Source: Mycolicibacterium sp. BiH015
GTDB taxonomy: Bacteria; Actinomycetota; Actinomycetes; Mycobacteriales; Mycobacteriaceae
Length of the DNA: 64,000 nt
Reading direction: 5' to 3'
Assembly (NCBI RefSeq): GCF_027706845.1
Contig: NZ_JAQGCZ010000001.1
Coordinates: 62,001-126,000 of the forward strand
In this document: one piece after another, positions 19,110-27,708 of the stretch
Position numbering within the stretch: position 1 is the first letter of the stretch
Layout of the letters: the number at the start of each line of letters is the position of its first letter
Notes under the pieces: generated by a model
Told to the model about the DNA's origin: nothing
The model's database searches: none
What the model saw: only the letters and a program-made list of their open reading frames with translations
Program-made: the position numbers and the translations under genes

Positions 19110-19843
19110 CACGCCCCCTTGAATTTCGGAGGCCGCTTCTCGATGCGGGCCACCTGAGCCTCGATGATGTCCTGGCTTGCCCATGCCCGGTCGAAGAGTT
19201 CCTGGTGCGCGGGCCAGGGGTCTTCGTAGGCACCGTCGTCGTTGAGCACCCGTTTGGCGTGCTGGAGCGCGAGTGGCGCGAACCCCGCGATTTCCTGCGC
19301 CCATGCCTGAGCGTCGGCAAGAGTGCCGATCCGATTCGCCATGCCGGTCTGGAAGGCCGTCTCGGCGTCGAGACGCTCGGCCGCCATCAACATGCCCCGC
19401 GCTCGGCCCGCCCCGACCAGGGACGTCAACCGCCGGATGCTCCAATTGTCCAGCGCTATACCGTATTTGGCGACAGGAAACTGAAAGTATGCCTCGGGCG
19501 CCACGACGCGCAGGTCACAGATCATCGACAGGATGACACCTGCCCCGATCGCCGGTCCGTTGATCGCGCCGATCACCGGCAGCGGCGCCCGGTCGATCGC
19601 GAGATTCAACGCTTTCGCCTTGTCCGGCAGCTCGTCGGCGACGCCCTGACCGCCCGACAGATCCGCACCCGAACTGAAGACGTGCCCAGCTCCGGTCAGG
19701 ACGACGGCGCGGACGTCTTCGGCAGCGGCCTTCTCGATCGCCTCACGCAGACCGTCCACCAGCTCGGCGTTGAGTGCGTTGCGCCGCTCGGGGCGCTGTA
19801 GCTCCAGGGTCATCACGTGGCCGTCGCGGGTCACTCCAATCAT
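19109..19843 (-). CDS. echA6: Enoyl-CoA hydratase-family protein EchA6
   Basis: A 244-residue crotonase-fold protein. The CoA-binding and oxyanion-hole segments are visible: [22 protein letters not shown] and [19 protein letters not shown]. Its length and neighbours (divergent accD3; downstream MBL hydrolase, lipoprotein and ctpE) match M. tuberculosis EchA6 (Rv0905). That protein is reported to lack hydratase activity and to deliver acyl-CoA to the FAS-II mycolic acid system; this role is carried over by orthology. It leads a six-gene coupled operon that ends with the Rv0910-like gene. Only 26 bases separate its start from that of accD3, so the promoters overlap. Confidence 0.9.
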   Translation of the reverse strand: MIGVTRDGHVMTLELQRPERRNALNAELVDGLREAIEKAAAEDVRAVVLTGAGHVFSSGADLSGGQGVADELPDKAKALNLAIDRAPLPVIGAINGPAIGAGVILSMICDLRVVAPEAYFQFPVAKYGIALDNWSIRRLTSLVGAGRARGMLMAAERLDAETAFQTGMANRIGTLADAQAWAQEIAGFAPLALQHAKRVLNDDGAYEDPWPAHQELFDRAWASQDIIEAQVARIEKRPPKFKGA

Positions 19844-19869
19844 GAGTCCACACTATTAGCCTTTTCCCT

Positions 19870-21357
19870 GTGAGCCGGATCGGAGCCCTCGCCCTGCGCG
19901 ACGCCGTGCTCGACGAGGGGTCCTTCGTCAGCTGGGACGAACCGCCGCTGGCCGTCCCCATGTCCGCGGACTACCGCAGTGAGCTGGACGCCGCCGCGGC
20001 CGCCACCGGGTTCGACGAATCCGTCCTGACCGGTGAAGGAAGGGTGTTCGGCCGCCGCGTCGCGCTGGTGGCCTGCGAGTTCGACTTCCTCGCCGGCTCC
20101 ATCGGCGTCGCAGCCGCCGAGCGCATCGTCGCCGCCGTGCACAGGGCCACCGCCGAGGGCTTACCGCTGCTCGCCTCGCCGAGTTCCGGCGGCACCCGCA
20201 TGCAGGAGGGCACCGTCGCGTTCCTACAGATGGTCAAGATCGCGGCCGCTGTGGAGCTGCACAAGAAAGCCCACCTTCCCTACCTGGTCTATCTGCGGCA
20301 CCCGACCACCGGCGGGGTGTTCGCATCGTGGGGTTCGCTGGGCCACGTCACCGTGGCCGAGCCGGGGGCGCTCATCGGTTTCCTGGGACCGCGCGTCTAC
20401 GAGCATCTGTACGGCGAGCCGTTCCCGTCGGGCATCCAGACGGCCGAGAACCTGCAGCGCCACGGCGTCATCGACGCAGTGGTCCCCCTGGAGGTGCTGC
20501 GGGCCACCCTCGACCGGGCGCTCAAGGTCGTCGCCGATGTCCCGGCCGCGCCGCCCTCCCCACCTGCGATACCGGCGACCCAGCCGCTGCCCGACATCCC
20601 CGCGTGGGACTCCGTCGAGATCTCGCGTCGCCCCGACCGTCCCGGAGTGAGCTCCCTGCTGCGTCACGGCTCCACCGAACGGGTGCTGCTGTCGGGTACC
20701 GGACTGGGTGAGGACGCAACCACCCTGCTTGCGCTCGCGCGGTTCGGCGGCCAACCCGCCGTGGTGCTGGGACAGCAACGCGTCCCCGGCGGCCTCGTGG
20801 GCCCGGCGGCGCTGCGCGAGGCACGCCGCGGTATGGCGTTGGCGGCGAGCCTGCGGCTTCCACTGGTCCTGGTGATCGACACCGCAGGTCCTGCGCTGTC
20901 TGCCGAGGCCGAGGAGGGAGGGCTGGCCGGCGAGATCGCTCGCTGCCTGGCCGAGCTCGTCACCGTGGACACCCCGACCGTGTCGGTTCTTCTCGGCCAG
21001 GGCAGCGGCGGCCCTGCGCTGGCCATGGTGCCCGCCGACCGCGTGCTCGCCGCGCTGCACGGCTGGCTGGCGCCCCTGCCACCGGAAGGTGCCAGCGCCA
21101 TCGTCTTCCGTGATGTCGACCACGCTCCGGAACTGGCTGCCGCACAAGGAATCCGGTCGGTGGACCTGCTGCGCAACGGGATCGTCGACACCGTCGTGCC
21201 CGAGTACCCCGATGCCGCCGACGAGCCGGAGGCGTTCATCGAACGTCTGTCGGCGACCATTGCGGGCGAGCTGCACCGGCTACGGTCGACACCCGACGAG
21301 CAGCGGCTGGCTGCCCGCTTCGAGCGCTATCGTCGCATCGGCTTGCCATCGTCGTGA
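19870..21357 (+). CDS. accD3: Acyl-CoA carboxylase carboxyltransferase subunit AccD3
   Basis: A 495-residue protein with two crotonase-like carboxyltransferase halves. The first holds FGRRVALVACEFDFLAGS and ASPSSGGTRMQEG; the second holds LALARFGGQPAVVLGQQ and VIDTAGPALSAEAEEGG, which form the acyl-CoA and biotin sides. Fusion of both halves in one chain and the length fit AccD3 of mycobacteria (Rv0904c). It should pair with a biotin-carboxylase AccA subunit encoded elsewhere and produce malonyl- or methylmalonyl-type CoA. It starts at GTG 19870, divergent from echA6. A palindromic terminator follows its stop. Confidence 0.9.
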   Translation: MSRIGALALRDAVLDEGSFVSWDEPPLAVPMSADYRSELDAAAAATGFDESVLTGEGRVFGRRVALVACEFDFLAGSIGVAAAERIVAAVHRATAEGLPLLASPSSGGTRMQEGTVAFLQMVKIAAAVELHKKAHLPYLVYLRHPTTGGVFASWGSLGHVTVAEPGALIGFLGPRVYEHLYGEPFPSGIQTAENLQRHGVIDAVVPLEVLRATLDRALKVVADVPAAPPSPPAIPATQPLPDIPAWDSVEISRRPDRPGVSSLLRHGSTERVLLSGTGLGEDATTLLALARFGGQPAVVLGQQRVPGGLVGPAALREARRGMALAASLRLPLVLVIDTAGPALSAEAEEGGLAGEIARCLAELVTVDTPTVSVLLGQGSGGPALAMVPADRVLAALHGWLAPLPPEGASAIVFRDVDHAPELAAAQGIRSVDLLRNGIVDTVVPEYPDAADEPEAFIERLSATIAGELHRLRSTPDEQRLAARFERYRRIGLPSS

Positions 21358-21401
21358 TTTCGGCGTGATTATCGCCGGTCAGCGCAACTACCACGCCGAA
21401 A
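21358..21401 (+). terminator. Hairpin terminator of accD3
   Basis: TTTCGGCGTG (21358-21367) pairs perfectly with CACGCCGAAA (21392-21401) right at the accD3 stop codon. The same TCGGCGTG core recurs in other intergenic gaps in this window (for example at 31595 and 37577). Confidence 0.55.
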
Positions 21402-21423
21402 CTACACCTGCGATGCTGTTGCT

Positions 21424-24189
21424 GTGATTGTGCGTGCCGAGCCCCGGGACACGGAGTCGGCGCTTGTTTCCCAATTCTTGGCAACTGCGCGCACAGCGCC
21501 CGCCGGCCTGATCGTCGACGGCGAAGCGGGGATCGGGAAAACCACCTTCTGGTCCGCGGTCATCGCGCGCGCCGAGAAGGAGGGCTTCCGGATCCTGTCC
21601 GCACGGCCCGCGCCGACCGAGACCCGGTCAGCCTTCAGCGTGCTCGCCGACCTGCTGGGGACCGTCGACCTCGCCACCTTCGATACGTTGCCGCTCGTTC
21701 AACGCATCGCGCTCGACCGTGTCCTACTGCGCGGTGATGCCGGACCGGCCACCGACGAGCGAGTCGCCGCCGCCGCCCTGCGCTCGGTGCTGACGCTGCT
21801 GTCCGAGGCTGGACCGGTACTGATCGCGATCGATGACCTCCAGTGGCTCGACCCACCGAGTCGCACCGTGGTCGGCTTCGTGGCGCGCCGGTTGGCCGGA
21901 CCCGTCGCCCTCGTCGCCACGGTGCGAACCGAGGTATCCGACGACACCGATCCCGCTGCCTGGCTGGAACTGCCGCACCATGGGCGACTGGACAGGTGCA
22001 CGGTCACGCCGATGAGCTTGGGCGCACTGCACGCGATGATCAGCGCGAGTCTGGGACGCCGGCTGTCACGGCCACTCATCACCCGGATCCACCAGGCATC
22101 CGGCGGCAATCCGTTCTACGCCCTTGAGCTGGCGCGCACGCTGGACGAGACGAGTTCCGCAGCCTACAGTCCGCTCCCCGCTTCGCTGAGTGCGGTTGTC
22201 CGCCAACGGCTTTCTCGGGTGAACGACGATGTGGCATCGGTTCTTCTTGCCGTCGCGTGTTCGGCGAATGCCACGGTCAACCTGGTGGCTGCGGTCACCG
22301 ACCTTGCTCCACCGAAGGTCCTCACCCTCGTCGAACACGCCGAGGCCGAGCACATCCTGGAGCTGCAGGGTCAGCGCATTTACTTCACCCATCCGCTGCT
22401 GGCGCACGGCGTGTACATCCAGGCAAGTGCCCCCCGGCGGCGTGCCATGCACCGCCGCCTCGCTCAGCAATCCGGCGAGCCAGAGGTGCGGGCTCGCCAT
22501 CTCGCGTTGGCTTCGGTAAGTGCCGAACAGGCCACCCTGCAGGCACTCGACGCCGCCGCTGCTTCCGCCACGTCGCGAGGCGCGCACAGCACGGCAGCGG
22601 AGATGTTCGAGCTCGCCATCTCGCTCGGCGGCGATGATCCCCTGAGACGCCTGGGCGCCGCCGACGCATCCTTCAGGGCGGGCGCGCTCGACGCCGCGGA
22701 CCGGCATCTGGCACCTCTGATCGACGGGTTGGAACACGGCACGCTCCGTGCCGCAGCCCTGATGCTGCGCGGCGCGGTGTACGGATACGGCGAGAGGTTC
22801 CGCGAAGCCGTGGAGGCACTCAGTGACGGTGTCGACGAGGCCGGGCAGAACATGACCCTGCGGGTGAACGGCCAGATGCTGATGGCGTTGGCGATCGGAC
22901 TCACCGGTGACATGCGGGGCTCGTTCGAGCATGCGGTGCAGGCAGCGCACGACGCTGCTGCGCTCGGCAGCCCGGCCCTGACGAGCCAGGCGCTGACGCT
23001 GAGAACCCACGTCGGCTTCATGTACGGGCTCGGCCACGACGCCGACGCGCTGGCCACTGCCCTTGCACTGGAGGATGTTTCGGCCGCACCCGCGGCCACA
23101 CTGCAGGCCGGCAACATCGCTGCGATCCACCGGTCCTGGACAGGTGATCTCGTCGGCGCGAGACCACAGCTCATCGAACTCGTACGGCTCTGCGAAGAAC
23201 GCGGTAACGAGGTCGATGTGGTCTGGGCTCAGGAGTTTCTCACCATGGTCGACCTCTGGCTGGGCAGATACGCCGACGCCGCTGCGACTGCAGAGGACGC
23301 GCGGCTTCGGGCCGAACAGATCGGAGGTCATCTGTCCGCGATCACGGCACGAAATTGCCTCGCGGCTGTCGCCGCCTACCAGGGTCGAGAAGACGTCGCC
23401 CGCGACCATGCCGCGAGCGCGCTGACCGCCGCGCGGACGAGCGGGATCATGCACCACGCCACGGCTGCGCTGACGAGCCTGTCGCTGCTCGACGTGTCAC
23501 TACGCAACTACGGGGCGGTGGTCGAGACCGTCTCGCCGCTGCTGAGGTCGTTCGATCCGGACCACGACACCGAGATCATGGTGGGCGCTTACCTACCCAA
23601 CGCGATCGAGGCGCTCGCCGCGCTGGGGCGCCTCGGCGAAGCCGAGCCGATCATCGCTGCCCTGGAACGCAACGGCGCCACCCACGACCGTCCTTGGATG
23701 TGCGCCGTGGGTGCCCGCGGTCGGGCCCAGTTCCTCGCGGCCACAGGAGATTTCGTCGCTGCCGAAAAGTCGGCCTGCGAAGCGATCCGCCACCATGAGC
23801 GAATGCTCATGCCGTTGGAACTGCTCCGCACCCGACTGCTGCTCGGACAACTCCATCGCAGACTACGGCGCCGGTACGAGGCGACGAACATTCTCACCCA
23901 CGTCGTCGAAGGGTTCGAAGATCTCGGGGCCGAACTGTGGGCGGCACGAGCACGGGAGGAACTCGGCCGGGTGAAGGGCTCAGGCGGCGACGCGCTCGGG
24001 CTCAGCGGGACCGAGCTGCGGGTCGCAGAACTGGCGGCCCACGGATTGTCCAACCGTGAGATCAGCACGGAGCTATACCTATCAGCCAAGACAGTCGAGA
24101 AGCATCTGACCGCGGTGTACCGGAAACTCCGAATCCGCTCTCGTGCACAACTATTCTCACGCCTGACCAATCCGTCTGAAGGCGGTTAG
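21424..24189 (+). CDS. LuxR-family STAND ATPase transcriptional regulator
   Basis: A 921-residue regulator of the MalT/LAL type. The N-terminal ATPase has Walker A GEAGIGKTT at residues 34-42 and Walker B VLIAIDDLQWLD at about residue 135. A central part of roughly 550 residues is alpha-helical and TPR-like, for protein or ligand binding. The C-terminal LuxR HTH lies at about residues 855-915 (LSGTELRVAELAAHGLSNRE, then SAKTVEKHL and RKL). Targets are unknown; no obvious partner operon is adjacent. It starts at GTG 21424, and a second GTG 6 bases later is also possible. Its last 4 bases overlap the convergent membrane-protein gene. Confidence 0.88.
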   Translation: MIVRAEPRDTESALVSQFLATARTAPAGLIVDGEAGIGKTTFWSAVIARAEKEGFRILSARPAPTETRSAFSVLADLLGTVDLATFDTLPLVQRIALDRVLLRGDAGPATDERVAAAALRSVLTLLSEAGPVLIAIDDLQWLDPPSRTVVGFVARRLAGPVALVATVRTEVSDDTDPAAWLELPHHGRLDRCTVTPMSLGALHAMISASLGRRLSRPLITRIHQASGGNPFYALELARTLDETSSAAYSPLPASLSAVVRQRLSRVNDDVASVLLAVACSANATVNLVAAVTDLAPPKVLTLVEHAEAEHILELQGQRIYFTHPLLAHGVYIQASAPRRRAMHRRLAQQSGEPEVRARHLALASVSAEQATLQALDAAAASATSRGAHSTAAEMFELAISLGGDDPLRRLGAADASFRAGALDAADRHLAPLIDGLEHGTLRAAALMLRGAVYGYGERFREAVEALSDGVDEAGQNMTLRVNGQMLMALAIGLTGDMRGSFEHAVQAAHDAAALGSPALTSQALTLRTHVGFMYGLGHDADALATALALEDVSAAPAATLQAGNIAAIHRSWTGDLVGARPQLIELVRLCEERGNEVDVVWAQEFLTMVDLWLGRYADAAATAEDARLRAEQIGGHLSAITARNCLAAVAAYQGREDVARDHAASALTAARTSGIMHHATAALTSLSLLDVSLRNYGAVVETVSPLLRSFDPDHDTEIMVGAYLPNAIEALAALGRLGEAEPIIAALERNGATHDRPWMCAVGARGRAQFLAATGDFVAAEKSACEAIRHHERMLMPLELLRTRLLLGQLHRRLRRRYEATNILTHVVEGFEDLGAELWAARAREELGRVKGSGGDALGLSGTELRVAELAAHGLSNREISTELYLSAKTVEKHLTAVYRKLRIRSRAQLFSRLTNPSEGG

Positions 24190-24632
24190 GCCAACGCCAG
24201 CGCGGCGAGCATCGCGCAGGAGGTCACCGCCAGGAACGGGACGCGCATCATGTTGCGGCGGGTCCACTTCGCGGCCGCCACCTCATCGACGTCGGCGGGG
24301 TCCTTGCGCTCGAACTCTGCTCCCTTGGGAATCAGGTCGAACAACGCCCACAACCGCATCGCGGCGTGGCTGACGAGGGCGACCAGCAGGGCGACGCCGA
24401 CGCCGCTGTCACCCCAGGTGACGATCAGGGTGACGAGGAGCAGCACTTCGAAGATGACGGGGGCGGGCAGCCAGAATCGGACCCGCGAGATGCCTCCGTT
24501 CCGTGTCTGGATGATTCCGGGCCGCTTCGGCCAGAACGGGTCGACGACGAGCACCTCGTAGATCGCCCCGCCCAGGGCTGTGCAAGCCGCAAGTGTCGTC
24601 GCGGCGATCAGGACGAGCGTCGGGGTACCCAC
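24186..24632 (-). CDS. Small four-helix membrane protein (DUF1772-like)
   Basis: A 148-residue protein with about four hydrophobic helices (starting TLVLIAATTLAACTALGGAI, then PAPVIFEVLLLVTLIVTW, GVALLVALVSHAAMRLW and VTSCAMLAALALA). Layout and the FWPKRPGIIQ segment recall DUF1772-type integral membrane proteins. Function is unknown. It is a single gene: convergent with the LuxR regulator (4-base overlap at the 3' ends) and divergent from the epoxide hydrolase, with 32 bases between the two starts. Confidence 0.8.
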   Translation of the reverse strand: MGTPTLVLIAATTLAACTALGGAIYEVLVVDPFWPKRPGIIQTRNGGISRVRFWLPAPVIFEVLLLVTLIVTWGDSGVGVALLVALVSHAAMRLWALFDLIPKGAEFERKDPADVDEVAAAKWTRRNMMRVPFLAVTSCAMLAALALA

Positions 24633-24664
24633 GGCATCCGATTATCCAAGTGCCAGGATGTGTC

Positions 24665-25768
24665 ATGGCCGCCATCCAGCCATTCACCATCGCCGTCCCC
24701 GACGACGTCCTCGATGACCTCGCGCAACGCCTGAAGCGGACCCGATGGCCCGACGCGGAGTGCGTCGACGACTGGAGTCAGGGCATCCCGCTGGCTTACA
24801 CCCGGGAACTTGCCGAGTACTGGGCCGACGGATACGACTGGCGTGCTCGGGAATCGGCCCTGAACCGCTTCGATCAGTTCACCACCGACATCGACGGTCT
24901 CGACATCCACTTCGTGCATCAACGCTGCGGTCGCGACGGCGCGTTCCCGTTGATCATCACCCACGGCTGGCCAGGATCCATCGTCGAATTCCAAAAGGTC
25001 ATCGCACCGCTGTGCGACGCGGGCTTCGACGTGGTCTGCCCGTCGCTGCCCGGGTACGCCTTTTCGGGCAAGCCGGCGGCCACCGGCTGGGGTGTCGAGC
25101 GCATCGCGCAGGCGTGGGACACGCTGATGGAGCGCCTGGGCTATCGGCGCTACGGCGCGCAGGGCGGCGACTGGGGTGCCGCCGTCACCACCCAGATCGG
25201 CCGCAACGTCGGGGGCTGCGTCGCGATCCACACCAACATGCCGATGGGCCGGCCCCCGAAAGACCTCGGCGATCCCAGCCCCGATGAGCTCGCGGCGCTC
25301 GAGCGACTCGGCTACTACCGGCAGTGGGATTCGGGGTATTCCAAGCAGCAGGCGACCCGCCCGCAGACCCTCGGCTACGGGTTGGTCGATTCGCCTGTGG
25401 CACAGCTGGCCTGGATAGTCGAGAAGTTCTGGTCGTGGATGGACTGCGATGGCCACCCCGAGAACGTCCTGACCAAGGACGAACTGCTCGACAACGTGAT
25501 GCTCTACTGGGCAACCGCCAGCGGTGCCTCGTCGGCCAGGCTGTACTGGGAGAGCTTCGGCAGCTTCACCGGCGGTGAACCCGTCACGCTGCCCACCGGG
25601 GTGGCGTCCTTCCCGATGGAGATCCTGCGCTCACCCCGCCACTGGTGCGAGGCCAACTACAACATCACCCGCTGGACGACGATGCCGCGCGGCGGGCACT
25701 TCGCCGCGTTCGAGCAGCCCGAACTCTACGTCGCCGACGTCACGGAGTTCTTCTCCGACTTCCGGTGA
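24665..25768 (+). CDS. Epoxide hydrolase, microsomal type (alpha/beta hydrolase)
   Basis: A 367-residue enzyme. The first 110 residues form the N-terminal epoxide hydrolase domain (PFTIAVPDDVLDDLAQRLKR), followed by the alpha/beta hydrolase core. The oxyanion motif is HGWPGS, the nucleophile is Asp169 in GGDWGAA, and the catalytic histidine is in PRGGHFAAFE. Lid tyrosines are probable around GYYRQWDSGY. The reaction is hydrolysis of an epoxide to a diol, cytosolic, for detoxification or lipid catabolism. It stands alone with a short promoter region; its substrate cannot be read from sequence. Confidence 0.92.
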   Translation: MAAIQPFTIAVPDDVLDDLAQRLKRTRWPDAECVDDWSQGIPLAYTRELAEYWADGYDWRARESALNRFDQFTTDIDGLDIHFVHQRCGRDGAFPLIITHGWPGSIVEFQKVIAPLCDAGFDVVCPSLPGYAFSGKPAATGWGVERIAQAWDTLMERLGYRRYGAQGGDWGAAVTTQIGRNVGGCVAIHTNMPMGRPPKDLGDPSPDELAALERLGYYRQWDSGYSKQQATRPQTLGYGLVDSPVAQLAWIVEKFWSWMDCDGHPENVLTKDELLDNVMLYWATASGASSARLYWESFGSFTGGEPVTLPTGVASFPMEILRSPRHWCEANYNITRWTTMPRGGHFAAFEQPELYVADVTEFFSDFR

Positions 25769-25780
25769 CTGCTTCGTAGC

Positions 25781-25851
25781 CGAGCGAACGTGCGCTTTTG
25801 CACACATGTCCCCGGCGTGTTGCCGGGCAGACACGCGCGCTCGCGGTGCGA
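25781..25851. terminator. Convergent-gene terminator with repeated intergenic motif
   Basis: Between the convergent epoxide hydrolase and ABC genes. The inner hairpin is CCCGGC (25811-25816) and GCCGGG (25822-25827) with a 5-base loop. Outer, imperfect arms start CGAGCGAACGTGCGC and end in CGCGCGCTCGC. The right arm and its flank (GCAGACACGCGCGCTCGCGG) are nearly repeated at 43940-43962. Confidence 0.5.
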
Positions 25852-25862
25852 GGAGGGGGACG

Positions 25863-27680
25863 TCAGGCCAGCGACTGCACCCACGACCGGTGCAGCGCCG
25901 CGTAATGACCACCGTCGCGCGCGGTCAGTTCGCCGGGAGGCCCGTCTTCCACGATGCGGCCGTGCTCGAGCACCAGCACCCGATCGGCGATCTGCACGGT
26001 CGAAAGCCGGTGGGCGATCACCACAGCCGTCCGGTCGGCCAGCACCGTCTCCAGCGCACGCTGCACCAGTCGCTCGCTCGGGATGTCCAGTGACGACGTC
26101 GCCTCGTCCAAAATCAGCACCGCGGGGTCGGCCAGGAACGCCCGGGCGAACGCGACCAGCTGCCGCTGCCCTGCCGACAGACGTCCGCCCCTCTTGGCGA
26201 CGTCGGTGCCGTAACCCTCTGGCAGTGCCTCGATGAAAGCGTGCGCACCAACGGCTTTCGCGGCTTCCCGCACTTGCTCGTCGGTGGCCCCGGGCCTGCC
26301 GAAGCGAATGTTGTCGGCGATCGTGCCGCCGAACATGAAGTTCTCCTGGGTCACCATCACGACGTGGCGGCGCAGGTCCGCCTGGGCGACGTCTCGCAGG
26401 TCGATCCCGTCGAGCGTCACCACTCCTGAGACCGGGTCGTAGAACCGGGTGAGCAGTTTGGCGATGGTGGTCTTTCCGGCACCGGTCGTACCGACCAGCG
26501 CGACCGTCTGCCCCGCGGGGATCACCAGGTCCAATCCCGGCAGAACGGGACGGCCGGGCACATACTCGAACTCCACGTCGCGCAAGGCGATCTCCCCGCG
26601 GACGTCACCGAGGTTCGCGGGATGTGCCGGATCACTGATCGCGGGCTTCTCCGCGAGCACGCCCGCGAGCTTCTCCAGCGCCGACGCCGCGGACTGAAAG
26701 GTGTTGAAGAACTGCGAGATCTCCTGCATGGGTTCGAAGAACATCCGCAGATAGAGCAGGAACGCCGCGAGCGTGCCGATCGTCATCTCGCCGTGCAGCA
26801 CGCGGTATCCGCCGTAGAGCAGCACCACGCCTGTGGTCAGGTTGCCGACCAGCTTCACGCCGGGCATGAAGATCGCGAGCAGCTTGAAGGTGCGTTCGTT
26901 GATCACCCGATACCGGTCGGCGACCTCCTCGAAGATCTGCTGGTTGCGTGGTTCACGCCGATAGGCCTGCACCGCCTTGATACCCGTCATCGTCTCGACG
27001 AACTGCACGATGACGAGCGCTGAGATCTCGCGAACATCGCGGTAGGTCTTCGACGATTCGCGCCGAAACCACCAAACCAGCAGCACCAGAACAGGAAACG
27101 CGGCCAGACACATCAGGCCGAGCTTGACGTCGAGCACCACCAGCAGCACCGCCGTGCCCACCAGCGTCAGTACGGCGGTGATCAGGCTGTCGAAACCGGT
27201 CTCCAGCATGTCCTGGATCGCCTCGACGTCATTGGTGGACCTGCTCACCACCCGGCCGGAGGTGTAGCGGTCGTGAAAGGCAACGTCGAGTCGGCCGAAA
27301 TGGCGGAAGACACGCCTGCGCAGTTCGAGGAGCACCTTCTGCCCGGTGCGGCCGGACCGTCGCAGGAAGTACATCCGGCTGACTGCCTGCACGACCACCA
27401 CGCCGCAGAGCGTCGCGACGATCGTCAGCAGCGCCGTGGCGGGGCCACCCGCAAGCAACGGAGGTATCCCGTCGTCGATCCCTTTCTGCACCAGGATCGG
27501 AACCGAAAGTCGCGCAGCATTTTCCACGACGACGACAACCGCGAGGGCGGCCACGACCCAGCGGTACGGCCGCAACAGCGAGAACAGCAGTGCCCGCGCC
27601 TCCCGCCGCCGCGGCACCGACTCGTCGATCGGCAGGTCGGCGCTCTCATCGAACTTGCCGCGCCAATCAGTGCTGTTCAT
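25863..27680 (-). CDS. ABC exporter half-transporter with canonical ATPase site
   Basis: A 605-residue fused membrane and ATPase protein. Six membrane helices occupy about residues 45-330. Walker A is GTTGAGKTT, the signature is LSAGQ (a conservative variant of LSGGQ), Walker B is VLILDEATSSLD with the catalytic Glu, and the switch is AHRLST. The next gene upstream on the same strand encodes a second exporter with a degenerate Walker B, so the two probably form a heterodimeric exporter like Rv1273c/Rv1272c. ATG 27680 lies 28 bases after the partner's stop; a longer start would overlap it heavily. The substrate is unknown. Confidence 0.9.
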   Translation of the reverse strand: MNSTDWRGKFDESADLPIDESVPRRREARALLFSLLRPYRWVVAALAVVVVVENAARLSVPILVQKGIDDGIPPLLAGGPATALLTIVATLCGVVVVQAVSRMYFLRRSGRTGQKVLLELRRRVFRHFGRLDVAFHDRYTSGRVVSRSTNDVEAIQDMLETGFDSLITAVLTLVGTAVLLVVLDVKLGLMCLAAFPVLVLLVWWFRRESSKTYRDVREISALVIVQFVETMTGIKAVQAYRREPRNQQIFEEVADRYRVINERTFKLLAIFMPGVKLVGNLTTGVVLLYGGYRVLHGEMTIGTLAAFLLYLRMFFEPMQEISQFFNTFQSAASALEKLAGVLAEKPAISDPAHPANLGDVRGEIALRDVEFEYVPGRPVLPGLDLVIPAGQTVALVGTTGAGKTTIAKLLTRFYDPVSGVVTLDGIDLRDVAQADLRRHVVMVTQENFMFGGTIADNIRFGRPGATDEQVREAAKAVGAHAFIEALPEGYGTDVAKRGGRLSAGQRQLVAFARAFLADPAVLILDEATSSLDIPSERLVQRALETVLADRTAVVIAHRLSTVQIADRVLVLEHGRIVEDGPPGELTARDGGHYAALHRSWVQSLA

Positions 27681-27708
27681 CGGCGCTCTTTGCTCTTCGC
27701 GCAAGCGC

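Noticed and set aside
20224..21276. A 350-codon minus-strand frame over accD3
   Set aside because: accD3 has both carboxyltransferase halves and the expected length; the antisense frame has no domain.
24186..24189. Overlap of the LuxR regulator and the membrane protein as a sign of frameshift
   Set aside because: The overlap is between convergent 3' ends; both proteins end naturally, with the HTH of the regulator complete.
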